Positions 1 through 7,973 of a DNA stretch of 64,000 bases are shown here, one piece after another; the first letter of the stretch is position 1; each line of letters begins with the position of its first letter. Made by a program: the position numbers and the translations under genes. The notes beneath the pieces are model-generated. The model made no database searches. It was not told the DNA's origin and saw only the letters and a list, made by a program, of their open reading frames with translations. Source of the stretch: Bacteroidetes bacterium HGW-Bacteroidetes-2 (GTDB lineage: Bacteria; Bacteroidota; Bacteroidia; Flavobacteriales; Flavobacteriaceae); the NCBI GenBank assembly GCA_002842575.1, contig PHDJ01000003.1:86788-150787 (forward strand). Direction: 5' to 3'.

Positions 1-1099
1 TCCAAATACTTTGAATGTTTCCAGAGGTTTGTTTTTCAAAAATTTCTGTTCCATTTGTGAATGCAACCGACCATTTTCCAGTTCTTAAACTTTTTTTGAT
101 ACGTTCAATTTTATAATTGAGATAACTAGGATTATTGGTTACTTCCCCCAAATTATCGCCATCTTTCAGCCATTTTGAATTTTTGAATTCAATCTTTCCA
201 CTTGACGACTGATGCCAGGCCTTAATTTTTGCTTGAATTGGCCCTTTACCATTTTTAGTTTCATAAAGTTCTAGTTTTAAAGTTGCTTCGTCATTCTTCT
301 CAGTTACTGTCAGCACTTCAATTTTCTTTACTAATCCTTGTTGGTAACTGTCGTAAGGTGTTAAGCGATAAATCTTGTTTTTTGAAACTTTATGAGTTGC
401 AGAAAATCGGATTTTAAAAAGCGGATTGAGTTTGGCAATTTGTTTAATCGAATTATCTGTATCCATTCCTTCCTGAGGCTCGTCCATTATGATGATTGGG
501 TTTGTTCTACCAATGGCATCAATGAAAGGAATATTTGCAAAAAGATCTTCTCTTTTTGTTTGGTTCAAAATTTTGTCTTCAGAATTAAATGAAGCCAAAG
601 TCATTACCATTATTTGAGGATGTTGCTCTTCTATAAAGTGCGTTACTTTATTAAGCTTTTTACTGTTGTACTCAAATGATTTAGGGGTAAAGCCGTAAAT
701 GTCTTCTAATTGCTTTTCAAATGTCGAAAGCGTACTCAATACACCTTGTCTAATAGCAACCGAAGGCACAAGTATGATGAATTTAGTAAAATTGTAGTGC
801 TTGTATAATTCGTAAATCATTTTGATGTAAACAAGGGTTTTACCAGTTCCTGTTTCCATTTCAATGGTTAATTCTTGGTCGTCTGTAAGTTTAGCAACTT
901 CATCACTGATTGCATTTTCATTTAAAACAGTTTTTATGTTTTCGGTAATTTGTTCGGGTGTAAGCGAACAAACATTTGAGCGAATGCCATCAACAGAAGC
1001 ATTATCAAAAGTATTTTTTACAGAACCGTCAAATACATCTACTACAGACATGATAGCGGTTTCTTGATATTCTAATAGTTCTAATTTAAACTCCTTCAA
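1..1099 (-). CDS. res: Type III restriction endonuclease subunit, N-terminal part (runs off the window)
   Basis: The minus strand carries a continuous frame of about 366 residues that leaves the window at position 1. It shows superfamily 2 helicase signatures: Walker A ETGTGKT at residues 82-88, a DEPQ box near residue 203 where many helicases have DEAD, and SATH near residue 235. The DEPQ plus SATH combination is typical of type III Res subunits, which translocate on DNA with ATP and cleave together with a Mod methyltransferase. The start is uncertain. A TTG at 1097-1099 gives a start like relatives and overlaps the upstream regulator gene by 14 nt; an ATG lies 14 codons further in. The C-terminal nuclease domain is outside the window and no mod gene is visible on the right. 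Confidence 0.85.
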   Translation of the reverse strand, partial: MKEFKLELLEYQETAIMSVVDVFDGSVKNTFDNASVDGIRSNVCSLTPEQITENIKTVLNENAISDEVAKLTDDQELTIEMETGTGKTLVYIKMIYELYKHYNFTKFIILVPSVAIRQGVLSTLSTFEKQLEDIYGFTPKSFEYNSKKLNKVTHFIEEQHPQIMVMTLASFNSEDKILNQTKREDLFANIPFIDAIGRTNPIIIMDEPQEGMDTDNSIKQIAKLNPLFKIRFSATHKVSKNKIYRLTPYDSYQQGLVKKIEVLTVTEKNDEATLKLELYETKNGKGPIQAKIKAWHQSSSGKIEFKNSKWLKDGDNLGEVTNNPSYLNYKIERIKKSLRTGKWSVAFTNGTEIFEKQTSGNIQSIW

Positions 1100-1412
1100 T
1101 TCCTTTGTTCTTTTTATTAATATATTTGATTTGCTGCTCTGCTACTTTCAGTGCTTTTTCTCCCAACTCTTCGTCTTTTATTTCATAAAGTATTTTTTCG
1201 CTCAAGTATTGAACAAGTAAATCTTCTTTATTCAAATCAAGTACCTCTGCCAGTTTTAACATCTGTTCTTTAGTTGCTTTTCGCTCGCTTCTTTCAATTT
1301 TGCTAAGTATAGCTGTATCAATATCCAATTCCGCAGAAACGTGCCTTAAAAGCAATCCTTTTTCCTCTCTTTTTTCTCGAAGTAGTTCGCCTACCAACTT
1401 AGTGTTTTTCAT
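1086..1412 (-). CDS. XRE-family HTH regulator of the restriction gene
   Basis: A 108-residue protein with a Cro/CI-type helix-turn-helix in residues 7-62 (LLREKREEKGLLLRHVSAEL and a second helix around SKIERSERK). Its C-terminal half is a charged helix. It overlaps the restriction gene and is transcribed just before it, so translational coupling is likely. Small XRE proteins in this position usually repress or time expression of the nuclease. The 280 nt upstream are AT-rich and would have to contain the promoter, but no clear TAnnTTTG box stands out. Family assignment is firm; the regulatory target is inferred from position. Confidence 0.85.
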   Translation of the reverse strand: MKNTKLVGELLREKREEKGLLLRHVSAELDIDTAILSKIERSERKATKEQMLKLAEVLDLNKEDLLVQYLSEKILYEIKDEELGEKALKVAEQQIKYINKKNKGIEGV

Positions 1413-1696
1413 TTGTGAATTATCACTTGATTAATTTGACTTGACAATATTAGTCAAATATAATAAGTGCCGATAAATGTTTTAAAAATTATCTAAGAAC
1501 TTTTTAACATTTTTTTGAACATAGGATTGTACGTCAATAAAAACTTAAATGTTCCATTTTCACTATTGTACTTTAAATTATTTAGATTCTAAGAATACTT
1601 CATGCGATTAAGCCTTGATTTGATTTTTAGTTGAAGAACTGAAAACTAAAATATCTGAGGAAAATAACTAAGATTACTTACTGTATTTAAATACAC

Positions 1697-2539
1697 TTAT
1701 TTTTTAGTTTTATTAATTAATCTTAAAAGTGCGTGTATTGTTGCTAAATAATGATAGAACATCCAACTGTGCCAAATAGCAACATCATATTTGCTTTTCT
1801 GTTGTTCATTGTGATGCCGAATACCATAATTATTTGCAATATTAAATAAGTCCTTTTCATCTTTTGACTCAAGTAATTCTTTTGCCTTCGGTCTTAAATA
1901 TTCAAGTACATCAACTAATTCTCTAATAGAGTCTTGTCTGTCCTCCATTGTAGATTTATATCTGCGAAATTTAAGTACTGCATTGTTGATTTTATTTTTA
2001 ATGTTTTCTATGTCAGTAGTAGGTACATCAGCTTCAAAAAGGTGTGACAGCCCAGAGTCAGCTAATTGCAAAATTTCTCCATCTGTGGATAGTTCAAATC
2101 CTTTAGAGTAATCTTTTAAGATTGGATTAATTTGTTCTCTAAAATAATTTTGACCTTCTTTATCATTAAATTCTTCGTAATGATAACCGCAACCATTATG
2201 TTGATGGAAATAGCCATCTATTCCCTTTGAACAATAATCGTGAAGAAATTCGATAACATCGAATAAGTCATCTTCAGAATAATTTTCTATCTCAGTTGTT
2301 ATTGGGAAAAGATTCTCTTTTTTAAGATGTATGAACATCACATCTTTTAAGTCATATCCTAATTCACCGGGAACTTCATCTTGGTCAATACAGTAATATC
2401 CAAAATATTTTTGAAAATATCCATCATTTTCAATCTTCTTGTATATCAAAAGAAATAACTTTTTAAGAACTTTTAAATCAATTATTTCATTCGGTATAAT
2501 TTTACCTGTTCTTACCGAAAAATAATCCCTTTTGTTCAT
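1697..2539 (-). CDS. Hypothetical protein, possibly HEPN/Abi-C-like at its C-terminus
   Basis: A 280-residue soluble protein with no signal peptide or membrane segment. The middle is acidic with Cys/His-rich stretches (HQHNGCGYHYEEF near residue 114). The last about 80 residues look helical and contain NYGIRHHNEQ followed by a hydrophobic helix. That recalls the C-terminal domain of abortive-infection proteins and HEPN RNases, where an Arg and a His a few residues apart form the active site. The match is weak and by eye only. Its place next to a restriction cassette fits a defence gene. Transcribed alone; 284 nt separate it from the HTH gene. Confidence 0.6.
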   Translation of the reverse strand: MNKRDYFSVRTGKIIPNEIIDLKVLKKLFLLIYKKIENDGYFQKYFGYYCIDQDEVPGELGYDLKDVMFIHLKKENLFPITTEIENYSEDDLFDVIEFLHDYCSKGIDGYFHQHNGCGYHYEEFNDKEGQNYFREQINPILKDYSKGFELSTDGEILQLADSGLSHLFEADVPTTDIENIKNKINNAVLKFRRYKSTMEDRQDSIRELVDVLEYLRPKAKELLESKDEKDLFNIANNYGIRHHNEQQKSKYDVAIWHSWMFYHYLATIHALLRLINKTKK

Positions 2540-2774
2540 AATGGTGTTTAACTAGTCGATCAATAAAACTGTGCTTCTTCAAATATATAAAAAATGTTAA
2601 AACCCTAAAGTGTCAAAACTACAAAAGCAGGTTGAGATGATTTTACGGGATTCCTCATTTTAAGGTAAATATTTTACCTATGGTGTCGCGATAGACCCTG
2701 AATTTTAGGGTTTATTGATACTAGTAAGGTAATATGTAAACACCTCAAACCCCTCCCAAGAAGTTTGAATTTTT

Positions 2775-2800
2775 AGGCGCAAGATATTGCGCTTGTACTG
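2775..2800. repeat. Interspersed palindromic repeat, copy 1
   Basis: A 26-nt unit of the form AGGCGCAA..TTGCGC.TGTACTG. The GGCGCAA/TTGCGC arms form a small hairpin. Nearly identical units lie at 3754-3779 and 5399-5424, all in intergenic DNA of the left arm. Confidence 0.8.
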
Positions 2801-2834
2801 TTGAATTTCTTAATCACTTAGTTAGTAGCTTGGT

Positions 2835-2867
2835 TACTAGCTTAGTTAATTATTAACTTAGCTAGTA
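2835..2867. repeat. Long near-perfect inverted repeat downstream of the 2898-3560 gene
   Basis: Sixteen-base arms (2835-2850 and 2852-2867) around a single T, with one mismatch. The arms are built on TACTAGCT and AGCTAGTA. It lies just past the stop of the minus-strand gene but has no T-run, so it is either a weak terminator or RNA-stabilising hairpin, or a protein binding site. Confidence 0.7.
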
Positions 2868-2897
2868 TAATCTTGAATTTGTAAATTTCACTTTTCA

Positions 2898-3560
2898 CTA
2901 ATTTTGGTTTATCATCTCTAAATAGCTTTTAAGGTGTGTGAGTTTATAGGTAATACCTCTGTTTCGGTTGATTTTGTAGAATTTGAATTTTTTGATTTTA
3001 GCATATAGCAGTTCTTCTCCCATAAGATCTTCCAGTATAAATGTGATTGCAGTGTGTATGTCCTTTGGGTTGATGGGGTTGCTTACTCCACCTTTGGCGG
3101 ATCCCGGCCTTTGGCGGTCACGGCGCAATGACGTGTTTGAATAGATGTGGATAATAATCTTACCAGTGCTTTTGATGTATTTTACAGGTTGAAAGTATAG
3201 GTCTGCAATTTTTAAATTGAATGCCCCAAACTTGTATGGTGTGTCGAGATTACTGTTTTCATCTTTACTTGGCTTTTTTAATGCTTCAAATTTCCAGTTG
3301 TCTATTCTTGGTGCGTGGTCTATGAGTTCGAATACTTTTGGGTATAGATCCTTTACTCCATAGGCTGTTATGATGAGAGTTGCCGGGCCTATATAATCAC
3401 TTGCAAACTTTATTTCAAACCCGAGGCCTTTGCAGTAGTAGCTGAGGTGTTTGCTTAACCAATAGAAATGGCTGTCTCTTTCTTCTCTATCTAGTAATGG
3501 GAGGATGTATAGTTTTTGTTGGTTGTCTTGGAACCAGGTCCAGAATTGTTGTGGTTTCAT
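2898..3560 (-). CDS. Conserved hypothetical protein, paralogue A
   Basis: A 220-residue soluble protein of unknown function. It begins with FWTWFQDNQ and carries ITAYGVKDLYPKV near residue 65, YFQPVKY near residue 122 and NRNRGITY near residue 200. The gene at 3846-4463 encodes the same set (FWTWFQ, ITAYGNKEIYQDV, YFQPVKYYK, NRNRGRTYP), so the two are tandem paralogues. I recall FWxWF-start proteins as a widespread uncharacterised Bacteroidota family. Compared with its paralogue, this copy has about 16 extra residues near 146-165 (RRDRQRPGSAKGG), encoded by a short interspersed repeat. Confidence 0.8.
   Translation of the reverse strand: MKPQQFWTWFQDNQQKLYILPLLDREERDSHFYWLSKHLSYYCKGLGFEIKFASDYIGPATLIITAYGVKDLYPKVFELIDHAPRIDNWKFEALKKPSKDENSNLDTPYKFGAFNLKIADLYFQPVKYIKSTGKIIIHIYSNTSLRRDRQRPGSAKGGVSNPINPKDIHTAITFILEDLMGEELLYAKIKKFKFYKINRNRGITYKLTHLKSYLEMINQN
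3085..3135. repeat. Short interspersed repeat inserted in frame in a coding region
   Basis: About 50 nt containing two CCTTTGGCGG units and the CGCAATGACGT end seen in other genome-wide repeats of this window (for example 41020-41030). It sits inside the 2898-3560 gene, exactly where the paralogue lacks residues, and leaves the frame open. Confidence 0.65.
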
Positions 3561-3845
3561 GTTTAAGGTTTAAAGTTTAATGTTCAAGGTTTCCCTCGAT
3601 ACAATTTTTCTTTCAACTATCGTCTCAAGAAAAATCACTCGGGATGACTTCTTTGATTGATGAGTTCACTTCTCCGCCTACACTTCGACTTCGCTCAGTG
3701 AACGCGGCGGATCTTGATGACGGTGGTTTTGTTGTTGGTTTTGGTAAATTTTGAGGCGCAAAATATTGCGCCTGTACTGTCCTCACCCCCTAGCCCCCTC
3801 TCCCAAGGAGAGGGGGAACCTACTCGGAGGAGCTGCGGGGATTTG
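3561..3845. repeat. Intergenic repeat block with compound repeat copy 2 (3754-3843)
   Basis: It contains a TTTAAGGTTTAAAG simple repeat (3561-3590) and a GGGATGACTTC/CTCCGCC-type element (3635-3705). It then has the palindrome AGGCGCAA/TTGCGCCTGTACTG (3754-3779), followed by a CCCCCTCTCC/GGAGAGGGGG hairpin (about 3790-3816). The same palindrome plus hairpin recurs at 5399-5488. The block ends 2 nt from the stop of the next minus-strand gene. Confidence 0.75.
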
Positions 3846-4463
3846 TTATAGACCATATTTTGATCTTTTTTTGAGACAATGTTTTATTCTGAAGAAGGGA
3901 TAGGTTCTTCCTCTGTTACGGTTGTTTTTGTACACTTTGATGTCTTTTATTTTTTCATAGAGGTACTTTTCCCCTAAGTAGTTTGCCAATATTTCAATTA
4001 CTAATGCTTTTAAATCTTTTGAGTGGTGTATTGATAAATCCTGATCTGAATAGAAGTGTAGTTTAAACTTCTTTGTGGTTTTGTAATATTTTACCGGTTG
4101 AAAGTAAAGTTTGGTCAATGCGATGTCGAAATCCTCTTTTATGTATTCTTTGAACTTTTTGTAGTCTTCTGAAGGTTGAAGGAAAGCTATTACTTTCCAA
4201 TGGTTTAAGAGTGGTGCTTCATTTACAAATGCTTCCACATCCTGATAGATTTCTTTATTACCGTAAGCAGTGATTATGATTTCGCCTAACATGCTTTTGT
4301 CGTTTTTGAATTTGATAATATATCCGAAATACTTGTTTACTTCCAAAAGGTTTATCCTGAATTCTTTTATCCTATTGAGGAATTCTTCACTGCTTAACTT
4401 GTTGTGGTAGTAATATTTTTTTTCTAGTTTTTGGAACCATGTCCAGAATTGTTGTGTGTTCAT
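3846..4463 (-). CDS. Conserved hypothetical protein, paralogue B
   Basis: A 205-residue soluble protein, paralogous to the 2898-3560 product over its whole length (FWTWFQ start, ITAYGNKE, YFQPVKYYK, NRNRGRTYP end motifs). It lacks the repeat-derived insertion of that copy, so it probably shows the ancestral layout. The C-terminus is very basic (KKRSKYGL). It is separated from both neighbours by repeat-rich spacers, so an operon is unlikely. Function is unknown; no catalytic motif was recognised. Confidence 0.8.
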   Translation of the reverse strand: MNTQQFWTWFQKLEKKYYYHNKLSSEEFLNRIKEFRINLLEVNKYFGYIIKFKNDKSMLGEIIITAYGNKEIYQDVEAFVNEAPLLNHWKVIAFLQPSEDYKKFKEYIKEDFDIALTKLYFQPVKYYKTTKKFKLHFYSDQDLSIHHSKDLKALVIEILANYLGEKYLYEKIKDIKVYKNNRNRGRTYPFFRIKHCLKKRSKYGL

Positions 4464-4689
4464 TGTTTAAAGTTTAAGGTTCAAGGTTGCATTTTATTGA
4501 CGAGTTCACTTCACTACGTTCGTGATGACGCCCTTCGATACAATTTTTACTCGTTCCTCGTAAAAATCACCAGCCTTTGCTAAAGCTCCGGCGGGCACGC
4601 TCAGGGTGACGGGTCTTTGTTTTTTAATTTTGCTTATCCGCTTTCCTCCTTCTCCGCCTTTGGCGGATTCGGAGGACGAAGCGCGGGTA
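4464..4689. repeat. Interspersed repeat cluster
   Basis: It holds TTTAAAGTTTAAGGTTCAAGG (4466-4486), a GACGAGTTCACTTC/GTGATGACG element (4500-4530), a GCTCAGGGTGACGGG unit (4600-4615) and CCTTTGGCGGATTCGGAGGACGAAGCGCGGG (4654-4686). The last piece reaches the 3' end of the ATPase gene at 4690. Confidence 0.65.
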
Positions 4690-5358
4690 TTAGGAGCGTT
4701 TGTCCGGGGAAGAAGCCGGGAATGCTATTACGTTTACCATTTCGCGGAGGCGGGAGCGGACTCTTTCTCCGTAGCGTTCTTCGATTTCGTGGGCGTTGAG
4801 GTTTGAGGTTAGGTGGGTTTGTTTGTTTTGTTTTGAGCTTTGTCCCTGGCTGAGGTCATAACGGGAGACCAAGATTTCTGCCATAACATTGCTGTCGTGG
4901 CCGTAGTATCTCCCGGTGGGTTCTGCTCCGAGGTCGTCGAAACACATTGTTCTGAGGGCGCTGTATTTGTTGATGGTGTCTGAGCCGTTGGTATTGTATT
5001 CGATGACTATGTTGCGGGTTGGAAATAGACCGTAGGGTCTTGTTTGTGGATGGATGTATGGTAAAAGCTGCATCAGTGTTGTTTTGCCACATCCTACAGG
5101 GCCGGTGAGCAGTATGCCTTTGTTTAGATTGATGCCATTGGCCGTGCAGGAGGTTTTGTCTTTGATGGTGTAGATCATCAGCTTGTAGATGAGGTTGTGG
5201 TCTTCTTTGTAAATCCGGAAGTGTTCGCCGAAGCGTTGCTTGCCTTTGACTTCGAGGTATTCCAAAGTGTTGTTGAAATCGTAGATGATTTGATTGTTGT
5301 GGTATTTGCCCAGGGTGTATGAGGTGTTGTTGTCGATGATTGTGAATAGGTTTTTCAT
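4690..5358 (-). CDS. DnaC/IstB-like AAA ATPase (mobile-element helicase loader)
   Basis: A 222-residue P-loop ATPase: Walker A GPVGCGKTT at 86-94, Walker B MCFDDLG at 138-144, sensor-like TSNL near 190, and an Arg-rich end (GERVRSRLREM) that could provide the arginine finger. This matches the DnaC-like loaders found beside Rep-type proteins in Bacteroidota integrative elements, where they load the replicative helicase at the element's origin. The last residues (FPASSPDKRS) are encoded against an interspersed repeat, so the 3' end may have been remodelled. Neighbours are a winged-helix Rep-like gene and an excisionase-like gene. Confidence 0.8.
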   Translation of the reverse strand: MKNLFTIIDNNTSYTLGKYHNNQIIYDFNNTLEYLEVKGKQRFGEHFRIYKEDHNLIYKLMIYTIKDKTSCTANGINLNKGILLTGPVGCGKTTLMQLLPYIHPQTRPYGLFPTRNIVIEYNTNGSDTINKYSALRTMCFDDLGAEPTGRYYGHDSNVMAEILVSRYDLSQGQSSKQNKQTHLTSNLNAHEIEERYGERVRSRLREMVNVIAFPASSPDKRS

Positions 5359-5398
5359 AATGGTGAATAGTTAATGGTTAATTGTTATTGGTGAAATG

Positions 5399-5488
5399 AG
5401 GCGCAAGATGTTGCGCCTGTACTGGTCCTCACCCCCTCTCCCCCTCTCCCAAGGAGAGGGGGAACGAGTTTCTCGGAATAGCGGGGAT
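5399..5488. repeat. Compound palindromic repeat, copy 3
   Basis: An AGGCGCAA/TTGCGCCTGTACTG palindrome (5399-5424) is followed by a CCCCCTCTCC/GGAGAGGGGG hairpin (about 5436-5463) and a GCGGGGATTT end. The layout equals that of 3754-3843. It lies precisely between the ATPase start and the stop of the next gene. Confidence 0.75.
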
Positions 5489-6133
5489 TTAGAGTGGGGT
5501 GTCATAGTTTTTGTTTTTGTTGGTTTTAAGATGATTAAGCTTTTTGCTGGTTTTTTTGGTTTTGATTTCGAGGGCTTTTTGGAGCCAGTTTTGGGCGGCG
5601 GCTTGCCAGTCTTTGATGGGGGTCTTCCCTCCTATCATCCAGCCGGTGGCTTTGTTGTGGTTGTAAAATTTTTCGGCCTCGGTTTGTAATTGCTTTTCCG
5701 GAAGGAGGTTTTGAAATTCATTTTTAAAAAAAATAACGACTTCTTCTTTTTTTATGTTTATTTCTGTTTTAATATGTTTATCATGTTTTATATAAGGTAC
5801 TAATGCTTGTCCCACAGCTTGTCCCGGTACTTGTTCACTACTTGTATCAAATTTGAGCAACTTGATTTTGCTTCCTTTGTAGGGATTGTGTGAAGGCAGG
5901 TATTTTATATATCCCCAATGGTCGAGTTGCTTGAGGCACCGATGGTAGGTTGCCTTGGAACCAATTTTGGAGAGCTTCATGATTTCTTCGCGGTTGATGT
6001 AAAAGGTTTCCGGGAACCGGTTGAGGTTTCCCAGCTGGAACAGTGAGAAATACAAGCTGATATGCGTGGGGTTTAATCTGGAGTCTTTGTAGAACTTTGT
6101 GAATATGGCATTCATCTGTTTGATGTAATTCAT
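5489..6133 (-). CDS. Rep-like winged-helix protein of a mobile element
   Basis: A 214-residue protein. The N-terminal half (about 1-95) looks like a winged helix (INREEIMKLSKIGSKATYHRCLKQLDHWGYI), the fold of replication initiators and DnaD/RepA-type proteins. A basic linker and a C-terminal segment (GWMIGGKTPIKDWQAAAQNWL) follow, which I recall from Bacteroidota proteins encoded before DnaC-like loaders. That pairing supports a role in replicating an excised element. The tail is Lys/Asn-rich. The 9-nt spacing to the excisionase-like gene suggests one transcript. The biochemical role is inferred from context only. Confidence 0.7.
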   Translation of the reverse strand: MNYIKQMNAIFTKFYKDSRLNPTHISLYFSLFQLGNLNRFPETFYINREEIMKLSKIGSKATYHRCLKQLDHWGYIKYLPSHNPYKGSKIKLLKFDTSSEQVPGQAVGQALVPYIKHDKHIKTEINIKKEEVVIFFKNEFQNLLPEKQLQTEAEKFYNHNKATGWMIGGKTPIKDWQAAAQNWLQKALEIKTKKTSKKLNHLKTNKNKNYDTPL

Positions 6134-6142
6134 TCTTCATTT

Positions 6143-6418
6143 TTAAACTCTATTGCTGATTTTGTTTTCTTCCATCATTTTTTCGATTTCTTCTCCATCG
6201 TAGTAAATGATTCCTCCCACTTTTGTGTAGCTGAGTGTACCGTTAGCCCGTAGGGTTTGTAGTGTACTGTGGCTTATTTGCAACATTTTTTTTACTTCTG
6301 TGTTTTTTAGCCACCGGGTTTTTACGGTTTTTTCTTTGGCCATTAAGGATCTTAATTCGTTGATGACGTCTTCCTTGAATTGGTCGAGGTCTGCCTGGGT
6401 GATGATTGGTGTTCCCAT
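6143..6418 (-). CDS. Excisionase-type helix-turn-helix protein
   Basis: A 91-residue protein with a MerR/excisionase-like HTH in residues 38-85 (LKNTEVKKMLQISHSTLQTL, then YTKVGGIIYYDGEEIEKMM). The KVGG..YY wing is characteristic of Xis-like DNA-binding proteins in Bacteroides conjugative and mobilizable elements, which help the integrase in excision or act as regulators. It heads the run excisionase-like, Rep-like, loader. No recombinase is beside it; the only integrase in the window is at 43.3 kb. Confidence 0.8.
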   Translation of the reverse strand: MGTPIITQADLDQFKEDVINELRSLMAKEKTVKTRWLKNTEVKKMLQISHSTLQTLRANGTLSYTKVGGIIYYDGEEIEKMMEENKISNRV

Positions 6419-7036
6419 GATTCATTGTTTTTAAATTAAGCCGGGAAGGGGGATATCAGCTTTTGGCTGCGACCCGGCTTAGGGTTCATAGAATGGTTTG
6501 ACTTTCGTGGGACAAAGTTGGGGAGTTGGATTTTCAGAAAATCGTAAGTTGACCGGACGTCGGGTGTTTTTTTAACATAATTTGATTTGAAGCACCAAAT
6601 ATTCAAGCACCCAAACCTTCAGTGAACTTACGGCTGGCAATGCAAGTTCCAATGGAATAATCAGTGTTCAGTGGCAGTGCTCAGTTTGATTATCCTTTGA
6701 TTGGAGGATTAGTTAAAACTTAAAAAAACTCAAATGGAACGCTGATGACGCGGATTTGGGCGGATTTTACGGATTGGATTTGAGAAGGAATGCGACCCCT
6801 CCCTTCGGGAGGCAGGCCGCCGGGGTCTTGGGTTCTATAGGTATGGGCTTTGTTACAAATATTTGACCCCGCTGGGGTCAGGAAGTACTTTTTAAATACA
6901 TCATGGTCTGACGTTAAATTGAAGCAGTAATAAATAAATTTGAATTAGGTAAGTGTTTGCCTTTTATGTTTGGTTCAGTTTGTTTTTTTAGGGACCGGCT
7001 ATGCAACTTAACGTCTCGATACATACAATTTTTTTA
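6419..7036. repeat. Gene-free stretch made of several interspersed repeats
   Basis: No frame is convincing here. Recognisable pieces are ACCGGACGTCGGGTGTTTTT at 6552-6571 (identical 20-mer at 26323-26342), GCTGATGACGCGGATTTGGGCGG (6742-6764), a GACCCC..GGGGTC hairpin with an inner TCCC/GGGA (6789-6820), and a TTTGTTACAAATATTTGACCCC element (6850-6872). The second and last pieces are of a kind common across Bacteroidota genomes (recalled, not searched). Confidence 0.6.
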
Positions 7037-7795
7037 TTATATTTGATGTATGGACTTTTGGACAATTATCGGTATTCTTTCTTCTGTTTTAGGGATTTTC
7101 TCATTCCTTAAAAATGATTTTATGTCTATTGTACCCCTTTTTAAAAAAACCTCATTTGTCTCAAAAAAATAAGAAAGTGTCCCAGAATTGACACAGAGAT
7201 CTACTATAAGAACTGATTTCCAATGCATTAAATTCCGAAATATAACCCTGAAGGATTCAAACCTGTAACCCTTTAAAGACCGTGAAAATGTTTTTATTGT
7301 GTAATCCCTGAGGATATCCGAGAAGTCAGCGTGTTTTTGATCGAGGAGCAACAAGAGGATGTTGCGCAGGATATGGGAAAGTTTAACTCCTCAACTTTGG
7401 TTTCCCCATAGGTGTTGGAAGACCTCAAGGATATTGGAGGCTACTAAGGGACGTTTTTCAACAGAGACATTCCGCAGTACATTGTAACCAAGGTTAAGGT
7501 TTGGGTCAGTGGCATCGAGGTAAATAAGGTCGTGTTGTCTTGAGAAATGGATATGGGTGAGTACCTTTTGTACCAAATCACCGTGGATATCAATGAGGCA
7601 CAGGCCGTTTCCTGCGTGGATGTCATTGTAGATTTTGGTTTCAAGTAAGGTGGACTTCCCTGTTCCGGTTCGTCCCAGGATATAGGTGTGGTACAGGCGG
7701 TCAAGCAGGTGGATACCAAACCGGTCCCGCTTGTCCCGGAAGTTGGTTTCTGCAAAGTAGCATATTGGGTTGTCGGGATGATAACGTATCCCCCA
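7037..7795 (-). pseudogene. Broken conjugation coupling-type ATPase (nonsense codon plus truncation)
   Basis: From about 7795 downward one frame reads CYFAETNFRDKRDRFGIHLL, then Walker A GRTGTGKSTLLE, then LCLIDIHGDLVQ and NILEVFQHLWGNQS. A TGA at 7391-7393 follows. The same frame continues as GVKLSHILRNILLLLLDQKHADFSDILR, which also belongs to type IV secretion DNA-transfer ATPases. There the residue at the stop is normally Trp (SWGVK), so TGG became TGA. Beyond about 7250 the similarity fades and the frame ends at 7037. There is no start codon on the 5' side, where a stop lies just upstream. The remnant shows that the neighbouring Rep/loader genes once belonged to a conjugative or mobilizable element. 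Confidence 0.75.
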
Positions 7796-7973
7796 TTATT
7801 ACTTTCCTCTTAGGGTTGCAAAGGTGGGGGATGTTGTAGAATTCTTTTTAGGCTGTTTCCTTACAAAAAAAAATGGGAACGTTTTTATAAATAAAAAACA
7901 GCCTAAATTTTAACGGTTTAACTTTTTATAGAAAATATGGTTGGGAGTGTCTAATTCATATCATTACCGATAC

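Larger units (their letters stand above)
2540..2897. other. Gene-free stretch with palindromes
   Basis: No open frame is supported in these 358 nt. They contain a short dyad GGTAAA/TTTACC at about 2662-2676, one copy of an AGGCGC-type palindromic repeat and a long inverted repeat (both listed separately). Confidence 0.6.

Noticed and set aside
4606..4806. Plus-strand frames opposite the ATPase 3' end
   Set aside because: They are antisense translations of repeat and ATPase DNA with no plausible product.
7391..7393. TGA read as Trp (recoded genetic code)
   Set aside because: Other genes in the window use TGA as an ordinary stop (for example 11861-11863), so a nonsense mutation is simpler.
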